This document shows positions 51,701 to 60,474 of a stretch of DNA of 64,000 nt, piece after piece (the stretch's first letter is position 1; each line of letters begins with the position of its first letter). Position numbers and translations under genes: made by a program. This DNA comes from Icerya purchasi (Eukaryota; Arthropoda; Insecta; Hemiptera; Monophlebidae). Location: contig CM077115.1 in NCBI GenBank assembly GCA_039619475.1, positions 134,738,172 through 134,802,171 on the forward strand. Direction: 5' to 3'. A model generated the notes under the pieces. The model did not search any database, was not told the origin of the DNA, and saw only the letters and a program-made list of their open reading frames with translations.

Positions 51701-54700
51701 AAGCAAACGTCCTAAAAAAAAAAAAAAAAAAAAGATAAGGAGCGTAATCAACAAAAATTGAGGTATTAACTGAGATAAACAGTACTAATGACGAATACAC
51801 AAAACATACTTAATTTATTAAATTTTTAAATTTTTGGGAGAATTTTCAAAAGTAAATGAAACAAAAATACTTCATTTTATTTGAAACTGTAAAATCAGCA
51901 CATAACGTGACAGCGGAAATATAACGCGTATAATTTCTCTTACTTTTTTTTCTATAAAGAATTACTTGCAAACAAAAAAAATTTAGGGATATTTTTAAAA
52001 GGAAATAGAAAATTTAAAACTATATTTCACGTTAAAGCCTTATATTTAAATAACGTACTTTTTTTCCTCGACACAATAATTACAAAAATTCTGCAGTAAT
52101 TTATTCAAATTATTCTACACGAATTTCCATTATTTTACATTCCGATTTATATTAATTATACCACTTTTAATACTTTAATTTTTATGCGTAACGAACTTTA
52201 CGAAAAACGAGTAAAAAATTTTTCTTGATGTATTTCTGGAATTGATAATACTTCTTGAAAAAATAAAATAAAAGAAATAAATCTGCTCGATATCATGTGA
52301 AATCCTTGAAGATTATGTGCGAATGCATCTCATCACAGTAACATCACACGGAACCCCCGACAAAGAAAAAATTAAAAGGAATCCATACAAGTAATATTAC
52401 ACTTAATATATTTAAATCGGTACGAAAAAACAAATCATAAAAATCAGTAAAAAATATTAAACTACCGTTAATCTTATTTTTTTAGAAATATATATATATA
52501 AACAAAAAAAGTTTATGAGCGGTTCCCTTACAAATAAAAACGGTCAGTCAAACATGATGTTTCGTGCGCTCAGGATTATTCCGAATGTTAAGTTAAACAT
52601 AGCCATAATTTACATTTACATAATACTTATTTATATGCAAATAAAAAAAAATACAATCAGGTATGTATAATCAAAAACGTAGATAATAAAAGAAATTTAA
52701 AAGAATATCTCACCAAATGAACATGCTAAACAAGAATGAAAACAACGAATGTGTAACAGAACCAAATTAAATTTATTTATATAACGTTTTAAATGGCGAA
52801 GAGCAATGAGTCTATAACTTGTTAAAAATGACCGCCAACATATTAAATAAGAAAAAACATCGATCGAAATAAAACACTTCTTGTTTTGGTAGAGGCGGGA
52901 GAAGAGGGGATAAAGCATTTCACCTATTATTAATGTATCTTATTGCTAATAAAACTCTCAAAATATTATATGTTACGAAAGTCCGTTTATTTATCTTCCA
53001 CGCGAAGTCATTACTTCAGAAAAATATTGAACATTGTTGTAACAAGGGGTTTGCTTTATTCACAACAGCGAAATATTCCAACACTTTTTTACCTCTGTTC
53101 AATTACATCTATTTTGCATTCATATTCGCTTTCTTGTCCCCTTACACATTACCGATATCGTTAAACTAAAACAACATCCTTAGCAGTACTCATTTAAAAT
53201 TGAAAAATTCTCGGCGGTAGTGTATATAAATAGTTTATTTGTATTTGCCACAATTCCATTTCGAGTTACTAAGTTTCAGACTGCCGACTCATTTTATTTT
53301 TTGTTAAGAAAAATTCATATTGCAAAAAAAGGAAATAAATATTCAATATATCGTAGTTTAAGTTTTACTAGTAGTAATTGAAGATAATAAATGCTACGAT
53401 GTCCAATTTAAAAAGACTAAATTAGAGAATTGTGAGTCGTTTAAAAGTTATTAAATAACTTCTTCAACAATAAGTTGCAATATGAAGGATATTTTTCCTA
53501 TAAAATGCTCTTTCATGTTTTGTTTTTTTTTTTTTAGATATGTTTTTAGTTTTTTGTATTTCTTTATCCGGGCTAATATTTATAAAAAAATATTATTTTT
53601 TGTCCCAAAGAGAAGTTAAAATAACTTTTTATCGACGATATTTTTATTTTATGAAAAGGTTTTTGATATTTGCTATATAATTTGAATTTATTATAATTTC
53701 TAATAGATTATCTGGTAGCTAATTATGCATTTATAAGTGATTTCTAAAGTCCTTTAAATTCCATATTTGACAGGTTTTTTGTGATTTTTGACACCTGGGA
53801 AAATCAATTCCCCTTAAGTTATAATTTTCTTTAAAAAATTTCAATTATAGTTTATGCTTCAAATATAGAATTCATAAGTCAAACTATTCTTAAGTTGTGT
53901 ATTTTATTTGATATTTCCGTCGTTTCTAAACTATCTTACTTAGATTTTGTACATTTCATGCGTACGGAATTCTAAAAAACATAACATCAAAACGAGATAA
54001 ATTTAGAAAGTATAAATTGTAAATAAAACCTACATTTAGTCTAAATTTCGCCAAAATATGAAAAAAGAATATTAAAACAAACAGAAAAATAATTAAAACA
54101 AAAATAAAGAACAAGCGCTCGTTTACGGCTTCTGAAGTCGACAAAAAATATCTGCAAATATTTCTATATAATATATTGTTATTTCGTAATCTTTCGACTA
54201 AGACGAAATTTTGTCCTTAAATAGAATACACTTCAATTAATATAAATATTACCAGTAATATAAACGATGTTCAAAAGGCGACGCATACATCTTGGATTCA
54301 TATCGATAAAATAATCATCTGCCGTTAATATAGTCGTCAAATCTTGCGCCCCGCTAAGTTTATTCATGTTACTCGCAATACTACTGTTGACGCTGTCGCT
54401 TATTTTTAGTTTTCTAGAATTATTTCGTGATGCTCTCCTCATTGTAGATCCGCTTCCGCTATTCGAACCAGGCACTTTTAATCTTTCACTGCTTCCGATA
54501 TTTGATTCATTAGACGATCGTCTAACGGGCTAAAAACAAACAAACACATTAACAAGTTATTTAATCAAATATATGTGCAACTTAAAAGTCTAAATATATA
54601 TATATATATATATATACATAGTCTAGCCATAAATACTGATACTGCCGCTGCATGAGGGGAATTTTGGGCAGAACAAAGTGATAACACTGTCAGCGCATCG

Positions 54701-57700
54701 TCATAACACAGTAGAAGAGCAAATAACTTCGCTGTAGTCTGTTCAGTACACGCTACGAAGATGGATTGGACAGATGATCACGTGCGCGTTACAATAATTG
54801 GACTGATGAAGACGGGGCATAACTCGTCTCAAATTCTCGCTCTGCTCAAACCACTCAAAGTTACGAAATGTTTTGTTTATCGTACACTGCAACGTTCTGT
54901 GGACACAGGAGACGTTGTTGATCGCCCGCGAGCCGGTCGACCGCGTGTTGCGAGAACAAGAAAGGTAGTTGAAGCAGTTCGGTCGCGAATTAACAGGTGC
55001 CCTCTTCGGAAACAAAAAATCATCGCTCAGGAGATGAAAATCGCGCATCCTCACCGATGATTTACATAGGTGAGCCTATAAGAGAAGTACAGGTCATCTT
55101 TTAACCGAAAAATTAAAGGCGATAAGATACGAAAGAGCGAAAAAGTTGAAACGCTTGTACGGCAAAAATGGGTACAAAAAGATCCTTTTCACAGATGAGA
55201 AAATTTTTACTGTAGAGGAAAAATATAACAAGAAAAATGATAGAATTTATGCCCGTTCATCTGCTGAGGCTAAAACTAAATTTCCACGCGTTCAACGAGG
55301 TCACCACCCCACTTCTGTGACGGTGTGGTGGGGCGTATCGTGGCATGAGGTAACTCCCATCCATTTTTGCGAAACAGGGGTCAAGACAGGTGCCAGAGTG
55401 TACCGAAACACAGTTCTGGAACCAGTGGTTAAGCCTCTGAACGATACTTTGTTTGCCGGAATCGATTGGGTATTTCAACAAGATTCAGCATCGGCACACA
55501 AAACTCAAACGACACAGAAGTGGCTCGCAGAGAATGTGCCCGGCTTCATAGCAGCTAGTGATTGGCCGTCCGGCAGCCCGGATTTAAATCCGCTGGACTA
55601 CGAACTGTGGGATAGGTTAGAGGAAATGGCCTGTCAAAGACCACACCGAAATTTGGAGTCGCTCAAGCGAAGCATTGTTGAGCCAGCAGCAAGAATTCTT
55701 CTCGAGACGATCCGTACATGTATTGCGAAATGGCCGGAGCGTTTTTCGTCGCGTGTTGCTAATAAAGGTGGTCATTTTGAATAACTAAGACATGATTTTA
55801 ACGATCATTGTTTGTACTTTTGAAATAAATTTTTTCTGAATTTGCATCGTGCTTCCTTTTCGCGGTACGTTCGTTTAAAGCAGTATCAGTATTTATGGCT
55901 AGACTGTGTATATATATATATATAAAGAGTAAAAAATTTGATTACAATTCAGCTATAATGTAAAAAACAAATTACAAATTGATTAATGAGGTTTAAAATG
56001 TAAATATATTATATTATCGACTTTCCTCGCTATATTAATGTAAAATTACCATCACTTTTATTTTAAATTCTCGGAAGATATATTAGGAAAGAACACATGC
56101 ACTTTCTGCAGTAAGTCAAATCAGTCTATCTCATCTACCGCGACGGATTACATATTATAATCTTCTACCATTTATTAAATTAACCGCGAACAAAAAATGG
56201 TCTAAACAAATTTTTCTTATGAAAAATCGAAAAAATTGACCGCATATGAAAAAATGTTGTTATTTGCTTCGACCGTTTCAAAAAGATTTCTTTCGGAAAA
56301 TGAAGGCTTTTTTTTCGCTCTTCCTTCTTAATAATATTCTATTTAATATTCGTATTTTAATCTATTAAACTTACTTCATCATTATACTGACTAGCGTACA
56401 TAGTTTTCCTTTGTATAGCGCATCTTTGAGCATCGTTTGCTTTTCGCAAGTCGTAATTCTGAAGATAAAATGGGACATGCACCATATTTCTCAGAAAATC
56501 CCGACCCGTTATGTTCGATTCATTCAATAATCGCCTAGTATTCGTTTCTACTACCTGGAACAATTATTAGCATATTTTAACATTACAAAAAATAGTAATG
56601 AGATTAAACGATCAAAAAAACGAAACTATTTTATTATACTTTTTAAAACATAGATAAATTTCAATCTATAAATTGTTTTAAAGGATATTGAAAAAGGATG
56701 AATTTTCACTACAAAGGAATAACAACACATTATTCGTTTCCGTCACTTGCTCGATTTCACTTGAACCTCTTTCTTTTAAACGGTCTTAGAACTGTTGTGA
56801 CTGCTGCTTTTGCTGCATTCCCTGTTGCATGATAGCCAACTGATTATTTAGATGAGTATTTATCTACTGCAGTTATTCATACACGGATGGTTACATTGCA
56901 ACCACTGGTTGCTGCATCGTGTAAAACATGTCTGACATCATGTAGCCGCTGGTCAGTGGCAGTTTTAAGTAACAATTTCCGAACTCTGTCTCGTTATCAA
57001 AACATTATTCACTATACTAACGTCATTTCCACCTTCTTCGTTATTATGTTTACCGATGGATGTACCGGCATTATTCTTTCTTTTATGGCAGTTTTGGAAC
57101 TTGTCCAATTGAATGCGCTTATGAGGTCCATCACGCGGTCTACGAGTACGCGACTGCAACGTGGCAGCACAATACTCAAAAATGAATTCATATTGATGCG
57201 AAGTTCTATCGAAATTTTTGAAAAATTATGGCGGCGCGTTTAAATAAAATTTCACTCCAACTTTTATAATCCGTTATGAGAAATTTTCACATTTTTTTTT
57301 CATAAATTTTTCGATATGACGAAATACACACTGTCTGGTTTTTGTCAGTTCAAATCAAATGATGTTTATTGACAATTTTGGCTATAAAACATAAATCTGA
57401 ATCAACTGCAACGATGAATTAGACTATAGTGATAGATAAAGTTTCAAATATTTTGGAATGTCACGTTACAAGTTTCTAATGATCAGGAACGTAACAGAAA
57501 CTTAGTTACAGACTGCTACAAAAAGAGTAACTCATGTAATCAAAATGGAAATAAATTTAAATATATTATAAAACGTAATTATAAAAAAAAAACAAAAAAA
57601 AAACCAGGTTAATAAAATAATAATATAATGTACAAAAGGTAAAACAATTTAGAGCCGGTAGATGACAGTTTCATCTTAATATCTCGAAAAACAGCGAAAT

Positions 57701-58260
57701 GTAACAAATAGACATCCAAATAAAATTAAGTAGATCTGGAATTTATAAGCGCATTAAAAACAGTAAATAAATCAGTACTGTTTTAATAAAAAATTCTGTT
57801 AAAATTTTTGATGACAGTATAAAATTCTAGAGTTGCTAATCACTGCGGCGCCAGTCATCATCATAGTATCATCATCACCGGGCCGTATGGTTCCGAAAAC
57901 ATAATGTGCTCTGCTTATTAAAATATACAGATCTAACTGGAACGTAAATAACGTTGTTTCCAGCTGATAATAACACACACACAAACACAACGACAGTTTG
58001 GCCAGTCTGGATAGAAACATATACGTTATTTAGTTATTGTAACTAAATTTGTAACCGAAGTACTTCATTCCCAACCGGTTAAAGCAGAATAGTGTCGTCG
58101 ATTTTAATTAAAACACAGAAATGTAATAAATAAATAATAAATTATAATACTCGTATCATATGTTTTTATTTAATAAAAATGCAATTTTTTAAAAATATAA
58201 TTTGTTTAAAAAATTAATATAATTTGGATATAATAAAAATAAATATTTAATTGAAATACA

Positions 58261-58300
<40 letters not shown>

Positions 58301-60474
58301 CGCGGCCATTTTGGCCTCACAAAGGGCTGTACCTCTTGACCCCGCTTGCTTACATTTTTGTCTCTTTCTCTTCTATACTTTGTGTTAAATGATCAAAATT
58401 TACAGCTTAATTCTAAATCGGTCATTATGAATATAATAACATAATCACAAAAATCCTAATCTAACATTTAACTTTCATTACATAAAATTAGGACATTTTT
58501 TCGTTGCATAAAATAGTGACATTTTTCATTACAAAATATAATCGGGGCTGGCCTAAGGATTACGTTGTAATTAATATATATATATATATATATATATACA
58601 ACTCGGCCATTTTGGCCTTGCAAGAGGCGGTGCCCCTTGACCCTTTTTGCTTATATTTCTCTCTTTCTCTTCTATACTTTGTATAAAATGATTAAAATTT
58701 ACAACGTAATTCTAAATCGGTCCATATGAATGTAATAATATAATCACAAAAATCCTATAAAATATAACAAACGTTACACAAAATTGGGACATTTTTCGTT
58801 ACATAAAATTGGAACATTTTTCGTTACATAAAATTAGAACATTTTTCGTTACATAAAATTAGAACATTTTTTCTAATGGGGGGTAGCCTAAGAATTACGT
58901 TGCAATTAATATATATACATGTTTTCCCTCTAATGTTCAATCATAACTAAAAACACTTAATTTTAAAATAACCTTACAGTGAACAGTAATTTTTACCATT
59001 GATATAACATGAGGATCGATAGCCAATATGATTATAAATGGAGAATTATTTTCGGAAAAAAGAACATGAACGGCATCCAAAATCAACAACACTTTATCCT
59101 GTTCGCAGCTGTCTAAACCGTCGACAATAATGACTAATCTTGTCTGTTGATTTGTAAATGCATCAAAGCAACGAACCTAAAATTCGATTTTCAACGTTAT
59201 TTTAATTTCACTCCAACTACACTATAAATATTAATATTCTTACAACAAACTTTTCGAAATATTCAGTATTAAGTAAATAATTTGCATTATATTTATTTAT
59301 TCTTAATTTTCTATTGCAAATCCATTCTTATATGTCGTTGTATTCTTGTATGATTAATTACCGTAAGTCTTATTTACCTCCGAAAGAAATGCAAGTGTAC
59401 TATATATTAAACCTAACGCTTGGATGGAAGTAGATAGTTCTAATTTTACTATAAATTTCAAATAAAAAGCCTCACGCAACTCCCAACCGTTCACATCACT
59501 GAAACATATACATACATGATAGAAAGAATAGTCTCGCAAATATATCAAAAGTTTTTAATCGAAAAATCGATATCAAATTTTTCATACCGTAAATAAAATT
59601 ACATATTAATTTTAATTAACACGTTGTTTCATTTATAAACATAATAATGTAAATCTATGTCAGTGATAACATACGTATTTCAAAAGTTTGGTTCCTTCAA
59701 TAAATCATCAACACTAAACAATACATAATTTGAATCAAATAAATATAAAATTAAATAACGTATGTATTTCGAAAACTAACTCCGTAAACATAATTTATTA
59801 TATTAACCACGATTATGAGGCTACTTTCCAACACGTGTTATTATTTAATTTAAATTATATATTCCTTAATGGTGATGGTTTATTGTTGCCAAATAGTTTC
59901 ATATTCACTCACCATTTCGTAACTTTTTCACAGCTTAGATATATAATATAGTACCCCTTATTTAGTTTCGAAGGTACCATCTAGTTTCATAATTCATGAA
60001 CACAATAACGAGCGAATATAGTTTGAAAACAACCAATATTTTTAAACCAATAAGTTATGCGTTACATACCAAAAAAAAACTTGATTTAATCCGTTAAATA
60101 TTTTAATAATAATATCTATAGCCTTCTTCATATAAAAATTTATTTTTAATAAAAACAAAAGGTACGCGTCTGCATTATAACATTTTGAACTTTAATATCG
60201 TTAATTCTTGAATATACTAAATGTATGTATATTACACGAACTTACCATATTGATCAGCGTGGAAACTTCGTGTCGCAATGTTTGTAAAAATCCCTCAGAT
60301 CTAATTACATCAAGAGACGAAATAGCTTGTTGCAAACGACGTCTAGGCGATGTTATTAATGATTTTATCAAAATTCCCCATGTACGTAAATTGGATACAA
60401 TAAATAAAGTAAAACAAGTAGTACAGAACAGTAGCAAATAATATAATATTTGATCTTGAAAATCAAACTTTCGC
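32597..60474 (-). CDS. Kidins220: Kidins220/ARMS-like scaffold protein, C-terminal 739 residues (11 exons, 5' end outside window)
   Basis: Membrane scaffold of the KAP P-loop NTPase family. In vertebrates it couples receptor signalling to MAPK and the cytoskeleton. Eleven minus-strand exons (60474-60246, 59176-58997, 56554-56375, 54529-54253, 51711-51546, 50946-50637, 50161-49940, 46059-45883, 45427-45274, 41107-41004, 32818-32597) join in phase with GT-AG sites. In order they give a hydrophobic segment, the FLQTLRHEV motif, the Walker B strand [16 protein letters not shown], the sensor-like [30 protein letters not shown], the [13 protein letters not shown] and VEQWPYRTS blocks, [10 protein letters not shown], a Pro/Gln-rich linker and the SAM-like [17 protein letters not shown] plus MKFGDWELF. 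The order and wording match vertebrate Kidins220 closely. Ankyrin repeats and Walker A must lie past 64000. The splicing was reconstructed by eye and no transcript was available. Confidence 0.92.
33262..33315 (+). repeat. tRNA-like module, left arm
   Basis: Box A TGGCCAAAATGG (33262-33273) fits TRGYNNARNNG, and box B GGTTGAAATCT (33305-33315) fits GGTTCRANNC with one change. The spacing is tRNA-like. Conserved sequence extends about 200 bp upstream of box A, which is unusual for a simple SINE. Confidence 0.6.
34121..34503 (+). mobile_element. RTE LINE 3' fragment inserted in Helitron unit 2
   Basis: Flanked by AAGATTCTTT (34111-34120) and AAGATTATTCTTT (34504-34516), a target-site duplication that differs by a short insertion. 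Unit 1 has the single undisrupted copy. The fragment ends in a (GAA)n tract (34490-34504), consistent with an RTE 3' terminus. Confidence 0.75.
34136..34460 (+). pseudogene. RTE reverse transcriptase C-terminus
   Basis: Open to 34393 with [20 protein letters not shown] and [11 protein letters not shown], the conserved C-terminal block of RTE proteins. A frameshift near 34350 moves the final part ([20 protein letters not shown]) to another frame, which ends near 34458. Only about the last 110 residues are present. Not functional. Confidence 0.8.
35767..35820 (-). repeat. tRNA-like module, right arm
   Basis: Minus-strand box A TGGTCCAAGTGG (35809-35820) and box B GGTTGAAATCT (35767-35777), the counterpart of the module at 33262-33315. 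Confidence 0.6.
36011..37039. other. Intron sequence without recognised feature
   Basis: Part of the last Kidins220 intron. No motif recognised apart from C- and G-runs (36164-36171, 36922-36930 and 37021-37030). Confidence 0.4.
37040..38740 (+). pseudogene. Jockey-like LINE reverse transcriptase, heavily decayed
   Basis: Plus-strand pieces in several frames: a pre-RT block (ending [16 protein letters not shown] near 37460-37500), then [12 protein letters not shown] (near 37790), a [13 protein letters not shown] box [21 protein letters not shown] (38140-38190), SVRADDIKV at the catalytic box (38207-38240; the Phe of FADD is missing), and the thumb block [12 protein letters not shown] with [13 protein letters not shown] (38440-38520). 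Many stops. It lies antisense within the last intron of Kidins220. Confidence 0.7.
38741..41003. other. Intron sequence, mostly AT-rich
   Basis: (TA)n near 39166-39178. The block 40190-40510, with TAAAACTTGGTATGAAT and GGTGGGGGTGAATTTGG, is less random than its surroundings and may be a dispersed repeat. The open frame 39587-39802 (+) has no domain. Confidence 0.4.
41004..41107 (-). CDS. Kidins220: Kidins220 short exon
   Basis: Two bases complete a Gly codon, then 34 codons. Acceptor ATAATTTTAG|GTTCC and donor AAACAG|GTAATA. Encodes [20 protein letters not shown] then [14 protein letters not shown]. Weakly conserved and found by phase and splice sites. It is too short to show up as a long open frame. 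Confidence 0.8.
41108..43734. other. Intron sequence with a compound microsatellite
   Basis: Compound (TA)n(CA)n repeat at 42705-42755. Nothing coding recognised. Confidence 0.45.
43735..44815 (+). mobile_element. Tc1-like element, decayed
   Basis: Imperfect terminal inverted repeats: left ATGCTTTAAAATATTTGA (43743-43760) and right, as reverse complement, ATACTTTAAAATATGTGA (near 44794-44811). Length about 1.1 kb. The interior carries Tc1 transposase remnants on the plus strand. Confidence 0.65.
43930..44641 (+). pseudogene. Tc1-type transposase remnant
   Basis: [20 protein letters not shown] and [14 protein letters not shown] (43998-44095) correspond to the second HTH of Tc1 proteins. After frameshifts, [20 protein letters not shown] (44390-44450) is the second catalytic-Asp block (QxDNDPKHT), but the Asp has become Asn. 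The region that should carry the third acidic residue (SPDLNPIE) is deleted; [14 protein letters not shown] follows directly. Nonfunctional. Confidence 0.8.
44816..45273. other. Intron sequence, no feature seen
   Basis: AT-rich, between the Tc1 relic and a Kidins220 exon. Confidence 0.4.
45274..45427 (-). CDS. Kidins220: Kidins220 exon (end of SAM-like domain)
   Basis: 51 codons plus one base. Acceptor CAATTTTTAG|ACGT and donor GAACAG|GTTAAA. Begins [20 protein letters not shown], which continues IDELKK of the previous exon exactly as in vertebrate Kidins220. A charged tail follows. Confidence 0.95.
45883..46059 (-). CDS. Kidins220: Kidins220 exon (SAM-like domain)
   Basis: 59 codons, phase 0 at both ends. 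Acceptor TTTTCTGTAG|GAAG and donor AAAAAG|GTATAT. Encodes [20 protein letters not shown] and [18 protein letters not shown], matching the first half of the SAM-like domain of Kidins220. Confidence 0.95.
46060..46499. other. Intron sequence, no feature seen
   Basis: AT-rich. The LINE that follows may begin within it. Confidence 0.4.
46500..47640 (+). pseudogene. I-type LINE ORF1 (gag-like) remnant
   Basis: Plus-strand frames give [20 protein letters not shown], then an [19 protein letters not shown] stretch, [31 protein letters not shown], a RQFFI block and [12 protein letters not shown]. This order (P-x-I-P-x-x-I-x-x-G-L, LRAGF, HI-x-SFRRQ, YRIF) matches ORF1 proteins of I/Jockey-superfamily LINEs. 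Multiple frameshifts and stops. The zinc-knuckle end is not clearly present. Confidence 0.6.
47641..49840 (+). pseudogene. I-type LINE reverse transcriptase and RNase H, decayed
   Basis: Starts directly at the segment before the RT ([17 protein letters not shown] near 47665), so the endonuclease is missing. RT motifs: [17 protein letters not shown] (47770-47835), [14 protein letters not shown] (48183-48225) and [18 protein letters not shown] (48454-48510). The FADD box was not found. The thumb (48831-49142) has [20 protein letters not shown] and [20 protein letters not shown] interrupts the frame at about 49120-49255, after which the same frame resumes (49278-49484). RNase H motifs follow: [10 protein letters not shown] (49558-49590) and [10 protein letters not shown] (49741-49770). 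RNase H places it with the I group. Antisense in the Kidins220 intron. Confidence 0.78.
49120..49310 (+). mobile_element. tRNA-derived SINE
   Basis: Box A TAGCTTAGTTGG (49127-49138) is a perfect TRGYNNARNNGG match, and box B GGTTTGAATTCC (49171-49182) matches GGTTCRANNCC with one change, 44 bp apart as in tRNAs. A roughly 60-bp unique region follows, then an A-rich and (TA)n tail (49248-49305). It interrupts the LINE thumb domain without changing its frame on either side. Clear target-site duplications were not identified. Confidence 0.75.
49940..50161 (-). CDS. Kidins220: Kidins220 exon (Pro/Ser/Gln-rich linker)
   Basis: 74 codons, phase 0 at both ends. Acceptor TATCTTACAG|GTTCG and donor ATTCCG|GTAAGC. 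Low-complexity linker ([33 protein letters not shown]) with little conservation, placed by splice phase and by its flanking exons. Higher GC than the surrounding introns supports a coding role. Confidence 0.82.
50637..50946 (-). CDS. Kidins220: Kidins220 exon ([10 protein letters not shown] block)
   Basis: One base completes the Lys codon, then 103 codons. Acceptor GATCGATAG|AATACG (poor pyrimidine tract) and donor AGACCG|GTACGT. Encodes [20 protein letters not shown] and [20 protein letters not shown], both conserved in the family, then a loosely conserved Ser/Tyr-rich tail. Confidence 0.92.
51546..51711 (-). CDS. Kidins220: Kidins220 exon (VEQWPYRTS block)
   Basis: Starts with two bases completing the Gly codon split by the previous intron and ends two bases into a Lys codon. 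Acceptor is a pure T-run ending TAG; donor AATAA|GTAAAT. Encodes [20 protein letters not shown] and [20 protein letters not shown], a conserved Kidins220 segment. Without the splice site the frame stops two bases later, which mimics a protein end. Confidence 0.92.
51712..54252. other. Intron sequence, no recognised element
   Basis: AT-rich. Contains a 10-bp (TA) run near 52491-52500. Open frames on both strands (52697-53169) lack domains. Confidence 0.4.
54253..54529 (-). CDS. Kidins220: Kidins220 exon (Ser/Arg-rich insert and MRRLLNIV block)
   Basis: 92 codons plus one base. Acceptor TTTTTAG|CCCG and donor ATTACTG|GTAATA. The first 45 residues are Ser, Asn and Arg rich ([19 protein letters not shown]) and probably disordered. 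The end, [20 protein letters not shown], is conserved. The intron upstream carries the DD37D transposon. Confidence 0.92.
54617..55908 (+). mobile_element. DD37D (maT-like) Tc1/mariner transposon, nearly intact
   Basis: 1292 bp with 29-bp terminal inverted repeats (54617-54645 and 55880-55908) containing AGTCTAGCCATAAATACTGA and differing at one position. Flanked by TA on both sides (54615-54616 and 55909-55910). Full-length for the group. It sits in a Kidins220 intron, in antisense orientation, inside a (TA)n tract. Confidence 0.92.
54761..55784 (+). pseudogene. DD37D transposase with one frameshift
   Basis: The N-terminal half (54761-55060) has two helix-turn-helix-like segments and a GRPRVAR linker ([16 protein letters not shown]). 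The C-terminal half is open from about 55092 to 55784: [33 protein letters not shown] (first Asp), [28 protein letters not shown] (second Asp) and [15 protein letters not shown] (third Asp). There are 37 residues between the second and third Asp. A single net frameshift lies between about 55045 and 55090. All three catalytic residues are present, so the copy is young. Encoded protein would be about 340 residues. Confidence 0.9.
55911..56374. other. Intron sequence, no feature seen
   Basis: Starts with the rest of the (TA)n tract that received the DD37D transposon. Confidence 0.4.
56375..56554 (-). CDS. Kidins220: Kidins220 exon (KAP domain)
   Basis: 60 codons, phase 0 at both ends. Acceptor TTGTTCCAG|GTAG and donor GATGAA|GTAAGT. 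Encodes [20 protein letters not shown] and [17 protein letters not shown], which follow directly after the Walker B exon in the family. Confidence 0.95.
56700..57240 (-). pseudogene. Decayed ORF of unknown family, Gln-rich C-terminus
   Basis: Minus-strand reading gives [40 protein letters not shown] and [17 protein letters not shown]. In other frames it continues [11 protein letters not shown] and [19 protein letters not shown], ending [17 protein letters not shown]. The continuity of coding-like composition over frameshifts points to a former protein of about 170 or more residues with a basic stretch and a Gln-rich tail. I do not recognise it. It could be a transposon accessory protein or a retrocopy of a host gene. 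It lies in the intron between two KAP exons, in sense orientation, but does not fit as an exon. Confidence 0.5.
57241..58264. other. Intron sequence, no feature seen
   Basis: AT-rich. No recognised element. Confidence 0.4.
58265..58920. repeat. Tandem pair of (TA)n-bounded repeat units
   Basis: Two units of about 300 bp (58295-58572 and 58599-58907) separated and flanked by (TA)n runs (58266-58294, 58573-58598 and a short one near 58909). Each starts with the small palindrome GGCCATTTTGGCC, then a pyrimidine-rich TCTCTTTCTCTTCTATACTT block, and ends in GATTACGTTG(T/C)AATTAATA-like sequence. No coding capacity. Family unknown. Confidence 0.8.
58776..58875. repeat. 25-bp minisatellite, 4 copies
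   Basis: Four contiguous 25-bp units of the pattern ACATAAAATTRGAACATTTT plus TCGTT. The first and last are slightly diverged. Related, less regular copies occur in the first unit at about 58470-58540. Confidence 0.9.
58997..59176 (-). CDS. Kidins220: Kidins220 exon (KAP Walker B)
   Basis: 60 codons, phase 0 at both ends. Acceptor CGAATTTTAG|GTTCG and donor ATCAATG|GTAAAA. It contains [20 protein letters not shown], the Walker B strand ending in Asp, and [15 protein letters not shown], both strongly conserved in Kidins220. This is the most diagnostic exon of the gene. Confidence 0.95.
59177..60245. other. Intron sequence between two Kidins220 exons
   Basis: An open minus-strand stretch at 59378-59498 is bounded by splice-like AG and GT but is out of phase with the flanking exons. 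See findings. Otherwise AT-rich. Confidence 0.45.
60246..60474 (-). CDS. Kidins220: Kidins220 exon (last membrane segment, start of Walker B region)
   Basis: 76 codons preceded by one base completing a codon. Acceptor TATTATTGCAG and donor ATATG|GTAAGT. A hydrophobic stretch ([19 protein letters not shown], residues 11-29) is a predicted transmembrane helix. The basic [10 protein letters not shown] follows and then [16 protein letters not shown], a motif shared with Kidins220 just before Walker B. It ends in phase 0 and joins the next exon in phase. Confidence 0.9.

Noticed and set aside
52933..53169. Overlapping plus-strand ORFs
   Set aside because: Intron sequence with two competing frames and no domain.
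58776..58875. CRISPR-like regular repeats
   Set aside because: The 25-bp units are contiguous without spacers, in eukaryotic intron DNA; it is a minisatellite.
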